NCBI GenBank assembly: GCA_036675035.1
Contig: JAKFFO010000213.1
Location: 1 to 35,225, forward strand
Direction: 5' to 3'
From: MESE01 sp036675035
Lineage (GTDB): Bacteria; Pseudomonadota; Gammaproteobacteria; Burkholderiales; Burkholderiaceae_D
DNA: 35,225 bases
This document shows positions 15,992 through 24,710 of this stretch, piece by piece. Within the stretch, counting starts at the first letter, position 1; each line of letters starts with the position of its first letter. The notes beneath the pieces were generated by a model. It was not told the DNA's origin, searched no databases, and worked only from the letters and a program-made list of their open reading frames with translations. The position numbers and the translations under genes were made by a program.

Positions 15992-16753
15992 CTACTCTTC
16001 CGGCGGTTTCTTCAAGCGCCGATACAGATCGGCCTCGCCGTCCGGCGCCGGTGGATGCGCAGGATCGTATTCGGGACTGTTTTCCACCTCTTCGCGCGTC
16101 ACATTGACCACCACATGTTCGCTCGGCCAGTCTACTTCCGTGATCAGCTGCGGTGAAATCAGCACGTGTTTTCCCGGCAGCCAATGTCCGGTATTGACCA
16201 GCATGAAACGTATCGACCAATCCTGGCTGTCGAACAAGAAATCTTCCACGTGCCCGATCGAGCCGTTGGTTTCCCGAATATCGTAACCGATGACCTCATC
16301 GCTGCTTCTAAGGTGCGAATTCACCTGATCATGCGATTCTGTATCAAGCGACTCCGGGTCGGCTGAGCTGCCACGATGCAATAAACCACCCAATGGAGGA
16401 AGCGCGCCGAAGCCCCAAAGCAAAGGGCCGGCCCAATACAGCGGGTAGTCGTAATGCCGGTACAGCTCGGCCTCCTGCCGGCGCGACACCGGCTGTTCGG
16501 TATCGATGCCGGGGCTCGCCTTGATCTGCTGCCTGGTCAGGTCCAGATGCACCGATCGCTTGTTCCAATCGACTTCCCTGACCGAAATCGGCGATATCAA
16601 CACCTGGCGCCCGGTCAGCCAGCCACCGGTATCGATCACGAAATACCGGATCGCCCATTTCTGATCATCGAAATAAACGTCGTCGATTTTGCCGATGTCG
16701 CCATCGGTCGCAATAATTGCGTAACCCTTCAGTTTTTCGGTGCTTTGCAACAT
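15992..16753 (-). CDS. Duplicated PRC-barrel domain protein
   Basis: A 253-residue protein built from two PRC-barrel domains, about 5-78 and 150-225. Each carries the same landmarks: IG[KH]-[IV]-[DE]-D in the first strand pair, W-[AS]-IR, then DTGGWLTGRQVLISP (41-55) and NTGHWLPGKHVLISP (187-201). The linker (100-150) has a Trp/Gly/Pro-rich, weakly hydrophobic stretch around YWAGPLLWGFGALPP. PRC-barrels bind proteins or RNA in photosynthetic reaction centres and RimM; stand-alone duplicated forms are common in soil proteobacteria and often appear with stress genes, without a proven role. The ATG at 16753 has GAGAGG close upstream. A perfect dyad lies 38-55 bp upstream of the start. Confidence 0.88.
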   Translation of the reverse strand: MLQSTEKLKGYAIIATDGDIGKIDDVYFDDQKWAIRYFVIDTGGWLTGRQVLISPISVREVDWNKRSVHLDLTRQQIKASPGIDTEQPVSRRQEAELYRHYDYPLYWAGPLLWGFGALPPLGGLLHRGSSADPESLDTESHDQVNSHLRSSDEVIGYDIRETNGSIGHVEDFLFDSQDWSIRFMLVNTGHWLPGKHVLISPQLITEVDWPSEHVVVNVTREEVENSPEYDPAHPPAPDGEADLYRRLKKPPEE

Positions 16754-17198
16754 GAGACCTCTCGCTCGATTCGATTATCGATGCGGCACGGATTCGTCTC
16801 GACGAATCAAGCCGCATCCTCATTAAGGTTGCGGACTGACAAGGACGCAAGAAACACGCCGGACCTTGGACGCGAGCCGTCATTCAGGGTCCTTGCTCCT
16901 GGCCGGAACAACAAAGTGTAGATATTCCATTCGAGACATGCAGTTATTACTGGTTCCTGTAATTCTTGCCACGCCGGTTTATGGTTACGCTTGCCGGCGG
17001 CGAGCCGATCCCTGCCGCGTCAGGCGCAATGCCTGCCGACCCGACCGCGGATGCAAAATCGTCACAAACGCGCTGAAAAACCGCTGCGGGGAACATGGCC
17101 GGAACCGGCGTTGTCATACATTGCATGCGGGCGTAAATTCGCGACTGCGATCAAATGCCGGAATGCAGCGACCATCCGACCACGAACCGGAGATGTAA
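16754..17198. other. 445-bp intergenic region
   Basis: Holds the presumed promoter of the PRC-barrel gene (minus), an 8-bp-arm dyad at 16791-16808, and an imperfect hairpin at 16812-16834 (CCGCATCC / GGTTGCGG). The open frames here are short and Arg/Cys-rich, typical of non-coding high-GC sequence. I see no recognisable gene. Confidence 0.4.
16791..16808. promoter_or_regulatory. Perfect dyad GATTCGTC-N2-GACGAATC
   Basis: Two 8-bp arms, exactly complementary, separated by TC. It lies 38-55 bases upstream of the PRC-barrel start codon on the minus strand, where an operator or an RNA leader hairpin could act. I cannot assign a regulator. Confidence 0.35.
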
Positions 17199-17372
17199 AT
17201 GACAGACCAGCTGCCGGATGACAGCCCTTCACGATTTCCACCGGAACATCCAACCGATCCGCCGGACGAGGAAGAAATCGAGGCGGCGAAGGAGCCGCTT
17301 GCCAAAGTCGGCGACTTCTCCGGACACTTGAGGCTCAGTTCGCCGCGCGGGGCTCGCCGCTTGCCGACTTGA
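17199..17372 (+). CDS. Possible small acidic Pro-rich protein, 57 aa
   Basis: ATG at 17199 with GGAG six bases upstream, stop TGA at 17370-17372. The first 46 residues (MTDQLPDDSPSRFPPEHPTD, then DPPDEEEIEAAKEPLAKVGD) have a plausible acidic, Pro-rich protein composition unlike the Arg-rich shadows common here. The last 10 residues overlap the 3' end of the antiparallel mrpG gene, which weakens the case because that stretch is already coding on the other strand. I recognise no family. A 38-bp tail-to-tail overlap between real genes is possible but unusual. Confidence 0.4.
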   Translation: MTDQLPDDSPSRFPPEHPTDPPDEEEIEAAKEPLAKVGDFSGHLRLSSPRGARRLPT

Positions 17373-17661
17373 GCTTGAGATGCAGTGCCGCTTTTGCCAG
17401 CATGTGTGCGCTGACGGGGGTGCTGATGAACAGGAACAGCGTGATCAGCATTTCATGCAGGCTGATCCGGCCTTCGTGAAACGCAAAATAAATCATCGAC
17501 GCAATCAGCATTCCGCCGACGCCGAGTGTCGATGCCTTGGATGGACCGTGCAGGCGTGTATAAAAATCCGGCAGCTTGGCCAACCCCCACGAACCGATCA
17601 GCGCGAACGCGGCACCGCCCAGCAGGAATATCGAAACCAGCAATTCAATTGCGACAGACAT
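17335..17661 (-). CDS. mrpG: Mrp-type Na+(K+)/H+ antiporter subunit G
   Basis: A 108-residue membrane subunit of the multi-protein cation/proton antiporter. Three membrane segments (about 5-25, 45-62, 70-90) with family landmarks ALIGSWGLAKLPDFYTRLHG and the FISTPVSAHMLAKAA motif near residues 78-92. MrpG is required for assembly or activity of the complex but has no separately defined reaction. It is the last gene of the operon, 11 bases after mrpF. The C-terminal tail is basic and Ala/Gly-rich. It is also called MnhG or PhaG. Confidence 0.93.
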   Translation of the reverse strand: MSVAIELLVSIFLLGGAAFALIGSWGLAKLPDFYTRLHGPSKASTLGVGGMLIASMIYFAFHEGRISLHEMLITLFLFISTPVSAHMLAKAALHLKLKSASGEPRAAN

Positions 17662-17672
17662 ATTGCACTCTC

Positions 17673-17942
17673 CTAATCGGCGATATTGCCACGCAGCAGA
17701 TACTTGGCAAGAATCACGGTGCTGACGAAGCCGACCATCGCGATCAGCAGCGCAATTTCGAAATACAGCATGCTGCGTTGCTGGATGCCGAACAGAACCA
17801 GCAGCGCGATCGAATTTACATAGGCGGTGTCCAGCGCCAGGATGCGGTCCGGCGTGTCGGGCCCGCGCAGCAGCCGGTACAAATTCAGCAACAGCGCCAA
17901 GCCTATCGCGCTGAACGCAATCCAGATAGCGGTCGTCAACAT
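17673..17942 (-). CDS. mrpF: Mrp-type antiporter subunit F
   Basis: An 89-residue protein with three membrane segments (about 3-22, 38-55, 61-82) and the family pattern LYRLLRGPDTPDRILALDT at 21-39. MrpF sits near the interface between the small subunits and MrpA/D in known complexes. Its ATG overlaps the end of mrpE by seven bases, implying translational coupling. Also called MnhF or PhaF. Confidence 0.93.
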   Translation of the reverse strand: MLTTAIWIAFSAIGLALLLNLYRLLRGPDTPDRILALDTAYVNSIALLVLFGIQQRSMLYFEIALLIAMVGFVSTVILAKYLLRGNIAD

Positions 17943-18430
17943 TCGAATATCTCCTTCAGTGGCGCCTCATAGCGTTGTTTGATTTCTGCCGCCAGCGCAT
18001 CGCGATTGTCGACATCGAGCGCGTGTACCAGCAACGTGCGCCGGTCTTCGCTCAGCCATGCCGACACGGTTCCCGGGGTCATCGTAATGATGCTGGCGAG
18101 CAGTGAAATCGCATACGGGTTCTGCAATTGCAACGGCAGCTCTACGAAAGCCGGCCGCAGTGCGGCCACCGGACCCAGCACCAAACGCGCAACGATCAGG
18201 TTGGCGATCACGATGTCGTACAGAACCACGAAAAAAAGCCGCAATGCAACCAGCGGATGTTTAAAGTGCAATTGCTCCGGCCACAATCGGTGCGTAGCTC
18301 GCGGTATGGCGACGCCGAGAATTGCACCGAGCAGCAGATGTGCCGGCGCGACAGTGTTATTCAACATCAGCCAGACGATCAACAGCAACAAGGATGAGAT
18401 CGGATGGGGCAGCCAGCGTAAGTGTTTCAT
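17936..18430 (-). CDS. mrpE: Mrp-type antiporter subunit E
   Basis: A 164-residue protein: two or three N-terminal membrane segments (about 12-30, 32-45, 62-85) and a cytosolic C-terminal domain. The conserved block IITMTPGTVSAWLSEDRRTL (114-133), followed by LVHALDVDN, is the MNHE signature. It overlaps mrpD by four bases (ATGA). In known Mrp complexes MrpE forms part of the structure bordering MrpF and MrpG. Confidence 0.92.
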   Translation of the reverse strand: MKHLRWLPHPISSLLLLIVWLMLNNTVAPAHLLLGAILGVAIPRATHRLWPEQLHFKHPLVALRLFFVVLYDIVIANLIVARLVLGPVAALRPAFVELPLQLQNPYAISLLASIITMTPGTVSAWLSEDRRTLLVHALDVDNRDALAAEIKQRYEAPLKEIFEC

Positions 18431-20001
18431 GATCCCTGCTCTCCTGGTTCGATGGCCGCAGGCGGCGTTCGGCCGAATGCGTCCAGGGCCGGGGATTCAC
18501 CCAGTACACCTCGAATATAGCCTGCCGGATTCAGCAATTCGCTTGCCGAAGCTGCAGTGTATTGCGCCGCGGGACCCGCCCATATCGTCAATGCAACGAT
18601 ACAGCCGATCAGAAGCGCAAGCGGCATCAAGTCGGTGCCGCCTGCACGCCGGTTGGAATCGGCCCTGCGCGCAACCATCGCGGTGTCGACATGCCAGAAC
18701 AGCATGCTGCCGGCACGCGCCATTGCAATCAGCATGAACAAGGCCGAGCCCAGCACCACAGCCCAAACCCAGCTTGCCGCGGCGTGATCCTGCGCACTTT
18801 GCAGCAGCATGATCTTGCCGATAAATCCGGATAAAGGCGGCGTGCCCACAATCGCCACTGCGCCGGCGAAAAACAGCCAGCCAAGCAATGCGGGCTGCGC
18901 CACAGGCAGGCTTCGAGTCAGGCGGTCGCCTTGCTCGCCCCGATTGCGCGCAATCAGATCGGCAACCAGGAACAGCAACGATATAGTGATCGTGCTGTGC
19001 AGCAGATAGTAAAGTGCAGCGCCCAGTGCAACCGGCGTAAATAATCCGATCCCGACGAAGATCGTTCCCACCGAAGCGATCGTCAGATAGCTGACCAGCA
19101 CGCGAACTGAGCCGCCCGAAAGCGCGCCGATGGTCGCCATCGCAATGGTCGCCAGCGCCGTCGGCAGCAGCCACGGCAGCGCTACATCGGCGGCGGCCCC
19201 GGCCGCCGCCCCGAAAATCAGCGTGTACACGCGAATCACCGCATAGGCACCGACCTTGGTCATGATCGCAAACATCGCCGCGACCGGCGCCTTGGCCACG
19301 CTGTAGGCATCCGGCAGCCAGAAATACAGCGGCAGCAGCGCCGCCTTGATCGCAAACACCACCAGCATGATCAGCGCGCCGGCGCGAATCAGCGCGGCGT
19401 CTTCCGCCGGCGCAACAGCTACCTTGAGCGCCATGTCGGCCATATTGAGCGTGCCGGTCATTGCATACAGCAGCGACACGCCGATCAGGAATAGCGCCGA
19501 GCCGGTCAGGTTGATCGCTACATAATGGAAGCCTGCCTTCAATCTGGCGCCGCCGCGGCCATGCAGCAACAATCCGTACGACGCGATCAGCAATACCTCG
19601 AAGAACACGAACAGATTGAAGAAATCGCCAGTCAGGAATGCCCCATTCAGGCCCATCAGCAGGAACTGGAACAGTGCATGAAAATATTTTCCCGATGCAT
19701 CGTCGCCGCGCAACGCATACAGCAGGCTGGCCAGCGCAATCACCGAAGTCAGCAGCAGCATCAAAGCAGAGAGCCGGTCAAGCACCAGCACGATTCCGAA
19801 CGGCGCGGGCCAGTTGCCCAGCGCGTATACGGCAAAGTCGCCGTCGGCCGCAGCCGTCACCAGGCCGGCGTTGATCGCCAGCAGCCCGAACGTCACTGCC
19901 AGACTCAGCGCGCGCTGCAATGCCAGATTCGAACCGAACAGGACCAGGACTGCGGCTGCCATCGCCGGCAGCAGTATTGGCGCAAAGATCCAGTGATTCA
20001 T
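18427..20001 (-). CDS. mrpD: Mrp-type antiporter subunit D (NuoN/NuoL-like)
   Basis: A 524-residue polytopic membrane protein of the proton_antipo_M family, homologous to the complex I antiporter-like subunits. Ion-path residues expected in the family are present: Glu135 in FVFFEVLLIASYG, Lys219 in VFAIKAALLPLYFWLPDAYS and Lys249 in FAIMTKVGAYAV. It has about 14 hydrophobic segments. Its start codon overlaps the mrpC stop (ATGA). It works with MrpA to exchange cytosolic Na+ (or K+) for protons, supporting pH and salt homeostasis. The C-terminal tail (about residues 490-524) is soluble and slightly variable. Confidence 0.95.
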   Translation of the reverse strand: MNHWIFAPILLPAMAAAVLVLFGSNLALQRALSLAVTFGLLAINAGLVTAAADGDFAVYALGNWPAPFGIVLVLDRLSALMLLLTSVIALASLLYALRGDDASGKYFHALFQFLLMGLNGAFLTGDFFNLFVFFEVLLIASYGLLLHGRGGARLKAGFHYVAINLTGSALFLIGVSLLYAMTGTLNMADMALKVAVAPAEDAALIRAGALIMLVVFAIKAALLPLYFWLPDAYSVAKAPVAAMFAIMTKVGAYAVIRVYTLIFGAAAGAAADVALPWLLPTALATIAMATIGALSGGSVRVLVSYLTIASVGTIFVGIGLFTPVALGAALYYLLHSTITISLLFLVADLIARNRGEQGDRLTRSLPVAQPALLGWLFFAGAVAIVGTPPLSGFIGKIMLLQSAQDHAAASWVWAVVLGSALFMLIAMARAGSMLFWHVDTAMVARRADSNRRAGGTDLMPLALLIGCIVALTIWAGPAAQYTAASASELLNPAGYIRGVLGESPALDAFGRTPPAAIEPGEQGS

Positions 20002-20339
20002 CGGGCTACCCCGCTATCGGACGAGCCGTCCACATGGTCACTGCCGGTTTCGGCACGGGCACGTACCGCAAGTACCACCGAAAACGCGGTCATGCCGAAT
20101 CCGATCACGATGGCAGTCAGCACCAGCGCTTGCGGCAACGGATCGGTATACGCGGTTGCCTGTGTATCGATGACCGGCGGCCGGCCCGATGCGAGACGCC
20201 CCATGACGAAAATGAACAGATTGACGCCGTACGACAACAGCGTCAGCCCGAGCACTACCGGATAGGTACGCGCACGCAAAAGAAGATACACGCCGCAAGC
20301 GACCAGGACGCCGATTCCGCTGGCAACGAGCAGTTCCAT
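19998..20339 (-). CDS. mrpC: Mrp-type antiporter subunit C (NuoK-like)
   Basis: A 113-residue NuoK homologue with three membrane segments (about 4-22, 28-48, 70-94). Landmarks are TYPVVLGLTLLSYGVNLFIF (25-44) and the DPLPQALVLTAIVIGFGMTA segment (67-86), which is diagnostic of MrpC. The C-terminus is acidic and poorly conserved. It starts one base after the stop of the fused AB gene and overlaps mrpD by four bases. Confidence 0.94.
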   Translation of the reverse strand: MELLVASGIGVLVACGVYLLLRARTYPVVLGLTLLSYGVNLFIFVMGRLASGRPPVIDTQATAYTDPLPQALVLTAIVIGFGMTAFSVVLAVRARAETGSDHVDGSSDSGVAR

Positions 20340-20340
20340 A

Positions 20341-23139
20341 TCAATGCTCCTTCTTTAATTGCGCGTTGCTGCTCGCGCGCACCAGGCTGCTCAACATCAG
20401 CATCACTGCGCCGACCACGGTAAGGTATACGCCGAGGTCGAATGCGGCAGCGCTTGCGAGCGGCAGTGCGCCGATCACCGGAAAATGCGGATGGCCGAAT
20501 GCACTGGTCAGGAAAGGCGCGCCGAAAAACCAGCTGCCGATCCCGGTCAATCCTGCGACGAGTATGCCGGCGCCGATCACGCGCGGAAATGCGATGCGCA
20601 GCCGGGTCGATGCCCAATCGACGCCGTTGGCGATATAAAGCAGAGCCAGCGCGATACTGCTCACCAATCCGGCGACGAATCCGCCGCCCGGCAGATTGTG
20701 GCCGCGCAGGAAAATATAAACCGACGCGGCCAGCGCCAGCGGCAACAGCCAGCGCGTCAATACCGACAGCATCATCGGATGGCCATCGATTGCCCACGGC
20801 CGCCCTTCATGGTCGGTTTTCAGGTGCGGTCCGCGCCAGCCGTCCAGCATCGCGGCGATGCCGAGCGCCGCGATTGCCAGCACGATGATTTCACCGAAGG
20901 TATCGAAACCGCGGAAATCGACCAGAATCACGTTGACCACATTGGTGCCGCCCGCTTCAGACAGGCTCTTTTCAAGGTAGAAGGAAGACAGCGACTCGAA
21001 CGGCCGTGTCAGCACTGCATATGTAATTGCGGTTACGCCGGCGCCGGCTGCAATCGCAAGCACCGCATCGCGCAGCCTGCGCACGGCACTCGATTCGACC
21101 GGAGACTGCTGCGGCAGGCGATGCAGCGCAAGCAGCAGCAAGACGATGGTCACCACTTCGACCGACACCTGGGTCAATGCGAGGTCGGGCGCGGCCAGGT
21201 AGACAAATATCAGCGTGGTCACCAGGCCTACCATTCCGACCATGATCAGTGCGGTCAGGCGCTCGCGGTGGAAGGTCACGGTTGCAAGCGATGCGGCGAC
21301 CAGAATGATCCACGCGACTATCGCAATGCCGTTGATCGGTGCAGCCTCCGATGAACCCGTGCTGTAGCCAAAGTCGAAGAACGGCCATGCGGCCAGCAGT
21401 ACGGTGACTGCAACGATCCAAGCCAGATAGCGCTGAAGCGAACCGTTTTGCAACCGATGTGTGATCCATACCGACAGCTTCAGCAGCTTTTCCAGCGATT
21501 CATGGTACATCCAGTGCCCGGTGAACGGCGTATGCACATAGCGATGCAAATCGTAAAAATATCTCAGGAAGTAATACACCGCCGCACCGCCCAGCATGGC
21601 CGCCACGCTCATCAATAACGGCAGGTTGAAACCGTGCCACACCGCGAGCGAATATTCCGGCAGCGGCGCGCCCAGCGTTGCGTGTGCGGCGATCGCCAGA
21701 AGCGGCGCAATCGTCCAGGCTGGCGCAATGCCGACCGCAAGGCAAATGACGACCAATACGTCGACCGGGATCTTCATCCATTGCGGCGGCTCGTGCGGCG
21801 TCTTCGGCAAGGCCACAGGTTCACCATTGAAAAACACGTCGTCGACAAACCGTACGCTGTATGCGACGCTGAATATGCTGGCGCTGACCGCCGCTACCGG
21901 CACCAGGATGCCCCACAGGCCCGCGGCATCCAGGCTCAGCGTTTCGGCAAGAAACATCTCCTTCGACAGAAATCCGTTGAACAGCGGCACACCGGCCATC
22001 GACGCGGCCGCGACCATTGCCAGCGTAGCGGTGTACGGCATGTATTTCCACAGTCCATTCAGCTTGCGCATGTCGCGCGTGCCGGCTTCGTGATCGACAA
22101 TTCCCGCGGCCATGAACAGCGATGCCTTGAATGTCGCGTGATTGATGATATGGAACACTGCTGCAACCACCGACAACGGCGTCTGCAATCCGAACAGCAA
22201 GGTGATCAGTCCCAGGTGGCTGATGGTCGAATAGGCCAGCAATCCTTTGAGGTCATGCTTGAAGAGAGCCGTGTAGGCACCAAAGGCAAAAGTCGCAAAG
22301 CCGACCGTGGTGACACCGTAAAACCATGCATCGCTGCCGGACAGTACCGGATAAAACCGCGCCAGCAGGAACACGCCCGCCTTGACCATGGTTGCCGAAT
22401 GCAGATAAGCACTGACCGGTGTCGGCGCAGCCATCGCATGCGGCAACCAGAAATGAAACGGGAACTGCGCCGATTTGGTAAAAGCACCCAACAGGATCAG
22501 AATCAGCATCGGCAGGTACAACGGACTGGCATGGATGAGATCGCGCCGCTGCAGGATCTCTGACAGTTCGAAACTGCCTGCGATATCGCCGAGCATCAGC
22601 GCACCGGCCAGCAAACACAGTCCGCCGCCGCCGGTAATCGCCAGAGCCATGCGTGCGCCTTCGCGCGCATCGGAGCGATGGCTCCAGTAACCGATCAGCA
22701 AAAACGAACTGAGCGCTGTGAGTTCCCAGAAAATGACCAGCAGCAGTATGTTATCGGACAGAACAACACCGAGCATTGCGCCGGCGAACAGTAACAGGTA
22801 GCAGTAAAACCGGCCGATCGGATCATCGTCGGACAGGTAATAGCGCGCGTACAGGACGACCAGCAGCCCGATTCCGAGGATCAGCAAGGAAAACAGCCAA
22901 CCCAATCCGTCGAGGCGCAAAGTAAAGTCCAGGCCGATCTCCGGCATCCATTGCCACGCATAACGTATCGTTTCTCCGGAAAATACCGTATCAGCCTGCG
23001 CCAGCAGTAATGCGAACGCCAGGGCCATCACCACGCCGGCACTCCACGCCGCGGCATTGCGTCCGGCGCGAATTGCGATTATCGGCATCCATGCGGCAGC
23101 AAACGGCAGCAGCACGATCGCAGCAAGTGAAGAAGACAA
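20341..23139 (-). CDS. mrpA: Mrp-type antiporter fused subunit A/B
   Basis: A 932-residue fusion of MrpA (about 1-775) and MrpB (about 785-925), the group 2 arrangement called PhaAB in rhizobia. The NuoL-like core (about 125-420) has Glu139 (FWELTALSSF), Lys222 (FTKSAQFPFHFWLPHA), His247 and Lys253 (LHSATMVKAG), and Lys393 (GFLSKEMF). The MrpA-specific C-terminal part has Glu661 (LTQVSVEVVT), Asp746 and Glu750 (DFRGFDTFGE), matching residues shown to matter in Bacillus MrpA (E657, D743, E747). The MrpB part has RGHNLPGGGFVAGL. The first codon is TTG with AAGGGGAT upstream. It is the first gene of the six-gene operon; three 12-bp repeats lie upstream. Confidence 0.95.
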   Translation of the reverse strand: MSSSLAAIVLLPFAAAWMPIIAIRAGRNAAAWSAGVVMALAFALLLAQADTVFSGETIRYAWQWMPEIGLDFTLRLDGLGWLFSLLILGIGLLVVLYARYYLSDDDPIGRFYCYLLLFAGAMLGVVLSDNILLLVIFWELTALSSFLLIGYWSHRSDAREGARMALAITGGGGLCLLAGALMLGDIAGSFELSEILQRRDLIHASPLYLPMLILILLGAFTKSAQFPFHFWLPHAMAAPTPVSAYLHSATMVKAGVFLLARFYPVLSGSDAWFYGVTTVGFATFAFGAYTALFKHDLKGLLAYSTISHLGLITLLFGLQTPLSVVAAVFHIINHATFKASLFMAAGIVDHEAGTRDMRKLNGLWKYMPYTATLAMVAAASMAGVPLFNGFLSKEMFLAETLSLDAAGLWGILVPVAAVSASIFSVAYSVRFVDDVFFNGEPVALPKTPHEPPQWMKIPVDVLVVICLAVGIAPAWTIAPLLAIAAHATLGAPLPEYSLAVWHGFNLPLLMSVAAMLGGAAVYYFLRYFYDLHRYVHTPFTGHWMYHESLEKLLKLSVWITHRLQNGSLQRYLAWIVAVTVLLAAWPFFDFGYSTGSSEAAPINGIAIVAWIILVAASLATVTFHRERLTALIMVGMVGLVTTLIFVYLAAPDLALTQVSVEVVTIVLLLLALHRLPQQSPVESSAVRRLRDAVLAIAAGAGVTAITYAVLTRPFESLSSFYLEKSLSEAGGTNVVNVILVDFRGFDTFGEIIVLAIAALGIAAMLDGWRGPHLKTDHEGRPWAIDGHPMMLSVLTRWLLPLALAASVYIFLRGHNLPGGGFVAGLVSSIALALLYIANGVDWASTRLRIAFPRVIGAGILVAGLTGIGSWFFGAPFLTSAFGHPHFPVIGALPLASAAAFDLGVYLTVVGAVMLMLSSLVRASSNAQLKKEH

Positions 23140-23198
23140 AGCGAATCCCCTTGGTTATATTTTGCGGATGCGCAAGCAAGTGAATAACGCAATGAAAC

Positions 23199-23234
23199 AG
23201 AACAGACAGTAGAACGGACAGCAGAACAGACAGC
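23199..23234. repeat. Three tandem 12-bp repeats upstream of mrpA
   Basis: Three contiguous 12-mers, AGAACAGACAGT, AGAACGGACAGC and AGAACAGACAGC, located 60-95 bases upstream of the mrpA start codon. They could be direct-repeat binding sites on one helical face every 1.1 turns, or simple slippage sequence. On the minus strand one frame through them encodes a repeating Ser-Val-Leu-Leu stretch, but I see no good start codon for a leader peptide. Confidence 0.55.
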
Positions 23235-23376
23235 GTAACAAACGAGTGTACCGGGATTTTCAAGCGCTCATTTTTTTACGCAAATGCGATTTGCGCCATG
23301 CTAAAGAAAAACCTTCTGACGTCGATAGCCGATCGCTGCGCGACGCGTGCCGGCCACGACGATCATATATGGTTCT

Positions 23377-24333
23377 TTACTTCAGAGAATTCCGGATCGT
23401 CCGATAACCGCGCGATCCGAACGTCACGGCGACCAACACAATCGCGCCGGCGACAATACCCGCTGCCATATTGAGCAGGCTCGGCACCAGCAGTTCCAGC
23501 ACGCCGCCGGCGCCGGGGACAGCACCGGCGTCCTGTGCCAAATGGTGAATGAATTCTTCTGCGCCAGGAATGCCGTGCGTCAGGATGCCGCCGCCTACCA
23601 GGAACATTGCGGCGGTACCGATGATCGACAGACTTTTCATCATCGCAGGCGCCGCCATCAATATGGCCCGGCCGATGCCGCGCTGCACCTCATGCCAAAG
23701 ATTTTTTCCGGCTCGCAGGCTCAGGTAAAGTCCCGCATCGTCGAGCTTGACAATCCCCGCCACCAGCCCGTATACCCCCACCGTCATCAGTGCCGCGATT
23801 CCTGTCAGGACTGCGACCTGCATGCCGAAAGACGATGCAGCAACCGTTCCCAGCGTGATCGCAATGATTTCGGCGGACAGGATGAAGTCGGTCCGGATCG
23901 CCCCTTTTATCTTGTCCTTTTCAAATGCGACCAGATCGACTTCGGCATCCGCCAGCATTCGTACATGCTCGGCACGATGCGCCTCTTCCTCCTCGCGGTG
24001 CATCACTTTATGCGCGAGTTTTTCGAATCCTTCATAGCAAAGGAAGGCGCCGCCCACCATCAGCAGCGGCGTCACCGTCCAGGGTGCCAACGCGCTGATC
24101 GCCAGCGCAGCCGGCACCAGGATCACCTTGTTCTTTACCGAACCCTTCGCGACTGCCCAGACCACCGGGAGTTCACGGTCCGGCGTGACGCCGGAGACCT
24201 GCTGCGCGTTGAGGGCAAGATCGTCGCCCAGCACCCCGGCAGTTTTCTTGGCCGCGATCTTGGTGAGAATGGATACATCGTCCAGTACGGATGCGATGTC
24301 GTCGATCAATGCTAAAAGGCTGGTTCCGGCCAC
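23377..24333 (-). CDS. DUF808 family inner-membrane protein (YedI-like)
   Basis: A 318-residue protein of the DUF808 family (E. coli YedI is the best-known member, function undetermined). The N-terminal signature is SLLALIDDIASVLDDVS followed by KKTAGVLGDDLALNAQQV, then about six hydrophobic segments (71-88, 92-106, 150-172, 176-195, 225-250, 283-305). A charged loop around 108-145 (MHREEEEAHRAEH) is cytosolic-looking. The start is GTG at 24333 with AAGGGA eight bases upstream; no nearby ATG is better. It precedes the Mrp operon on the same strand, with 237 bp between, so it is probably an independent unit. It may be linked to envelope or ion stress by position only. Confidence 0.88.
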   Translation of the reverse strand: MAGTSLLALIDDIASVLDDVSILTKIAAKKTAGVLGDDLALNAQQVSGVTPDRELPVVWAVAKGSVKNKVILVPAALAISALAPWTVTPLLMVGGAFLCYEGFEKLAHKVMHREEEEAHRAEHVRMLADAEVDLVAFEKDKIKGAIRTDFILSAEIIAITLGTVAASSFGMQVAVLTGIAALMTVGVYGLVAGIVKLDDAGLYLSLRAGKNLWHEVQRGIGRAILMAAPAMMKSLSIIGTAAMFLVGGGILTHGIPGAEEFIHHLAQDAGAVPGAGGVLELLVPSLLNMAAGIVAGAIVLVAVTFGSRGYRTIRNSLK

Positions 24334-24710
24334 GTCGAGGTCCCTTGAGTAAAAGAATTGGATCTTGAAATGTCAAAATCCGGATGTAGCAATATTGATT
24401 CGGCATCGAAAAAGTTTAAATATTCGGTCCGTGACTCTTACCCTCTCCTTCCTTCTTCCTCCGGTCAGAGAAGTACCCAACCATTTCGCAGGCGCATCTG
24501 GCTCCCCTCGCCCGCTTGCGCGAGAAGGGAGTCAGAGGCAGCACCGGCTCTCGGGTAATCCTCGGTTCTCCGGAGAGGGGTATCGGGTTCTTTCTTTTTC
24601 GTTCCCAACCTACAAATTCGCGAAGCTTGCAAGGCTCGGTATTGTATCGGATCGGCCGAATCCGTAGCCGCATATGGACTGACCTCGTTGCACAAACACG
24701 CGCCCGCATA
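24334..24710. other. 377-bp intergenic region with CT/GA-rich hairpin element
   Basis: No gene is evident. The middle (about 24425-24600) alternates CTCTCC and GGAGAG-type blocks, including a long imperfect hairpin at 24502-24531 (CTCCC-CTCGC against GCGAG-AAGGGAG). This is the look of the dispersed intergenic repeats seen in many beta- and gammaproteobacterial chromosomes, and a related hairpin appears at 26382-26402. Promoter motifs were not clear. Confidence 0.45.
24502..24531. repeat. Imperfect hairpin of dispersed-repeat type
   Basis: Left arm CTCCCCTCGC and right arm GCGAGAAGGGAG pair with a small bulge around a CCGCTTGC-type loop. Related in sequence style to the perfect hairpin at 26382-26402, suggesting two copies or relatives of a genome-wide intergenic element. 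Confidence 0.45.

Noticed and set aside
16938..17198. Plus-strand frame beginning MQLLLVPVILATPVYGYACR, resembling a signal peptide
   Set aside because: After the hydrophobic start the sequence becomes Arg/Cys-rich and structureless, there is no good Shine-Dalgarno, and it looks like chance.
20359..21354. 331-codon plus-strand frame inside mrpA
   Set aside because: Antisense of the MrpA/B C-terminal region, Gln/His/Arg-rich and without any recognisable domain.
23199..23234. Tandem 12-mers as a CRISPR-like array
   Set aside because: The units are contiguous with no spacers and too short; no cas gene is present.
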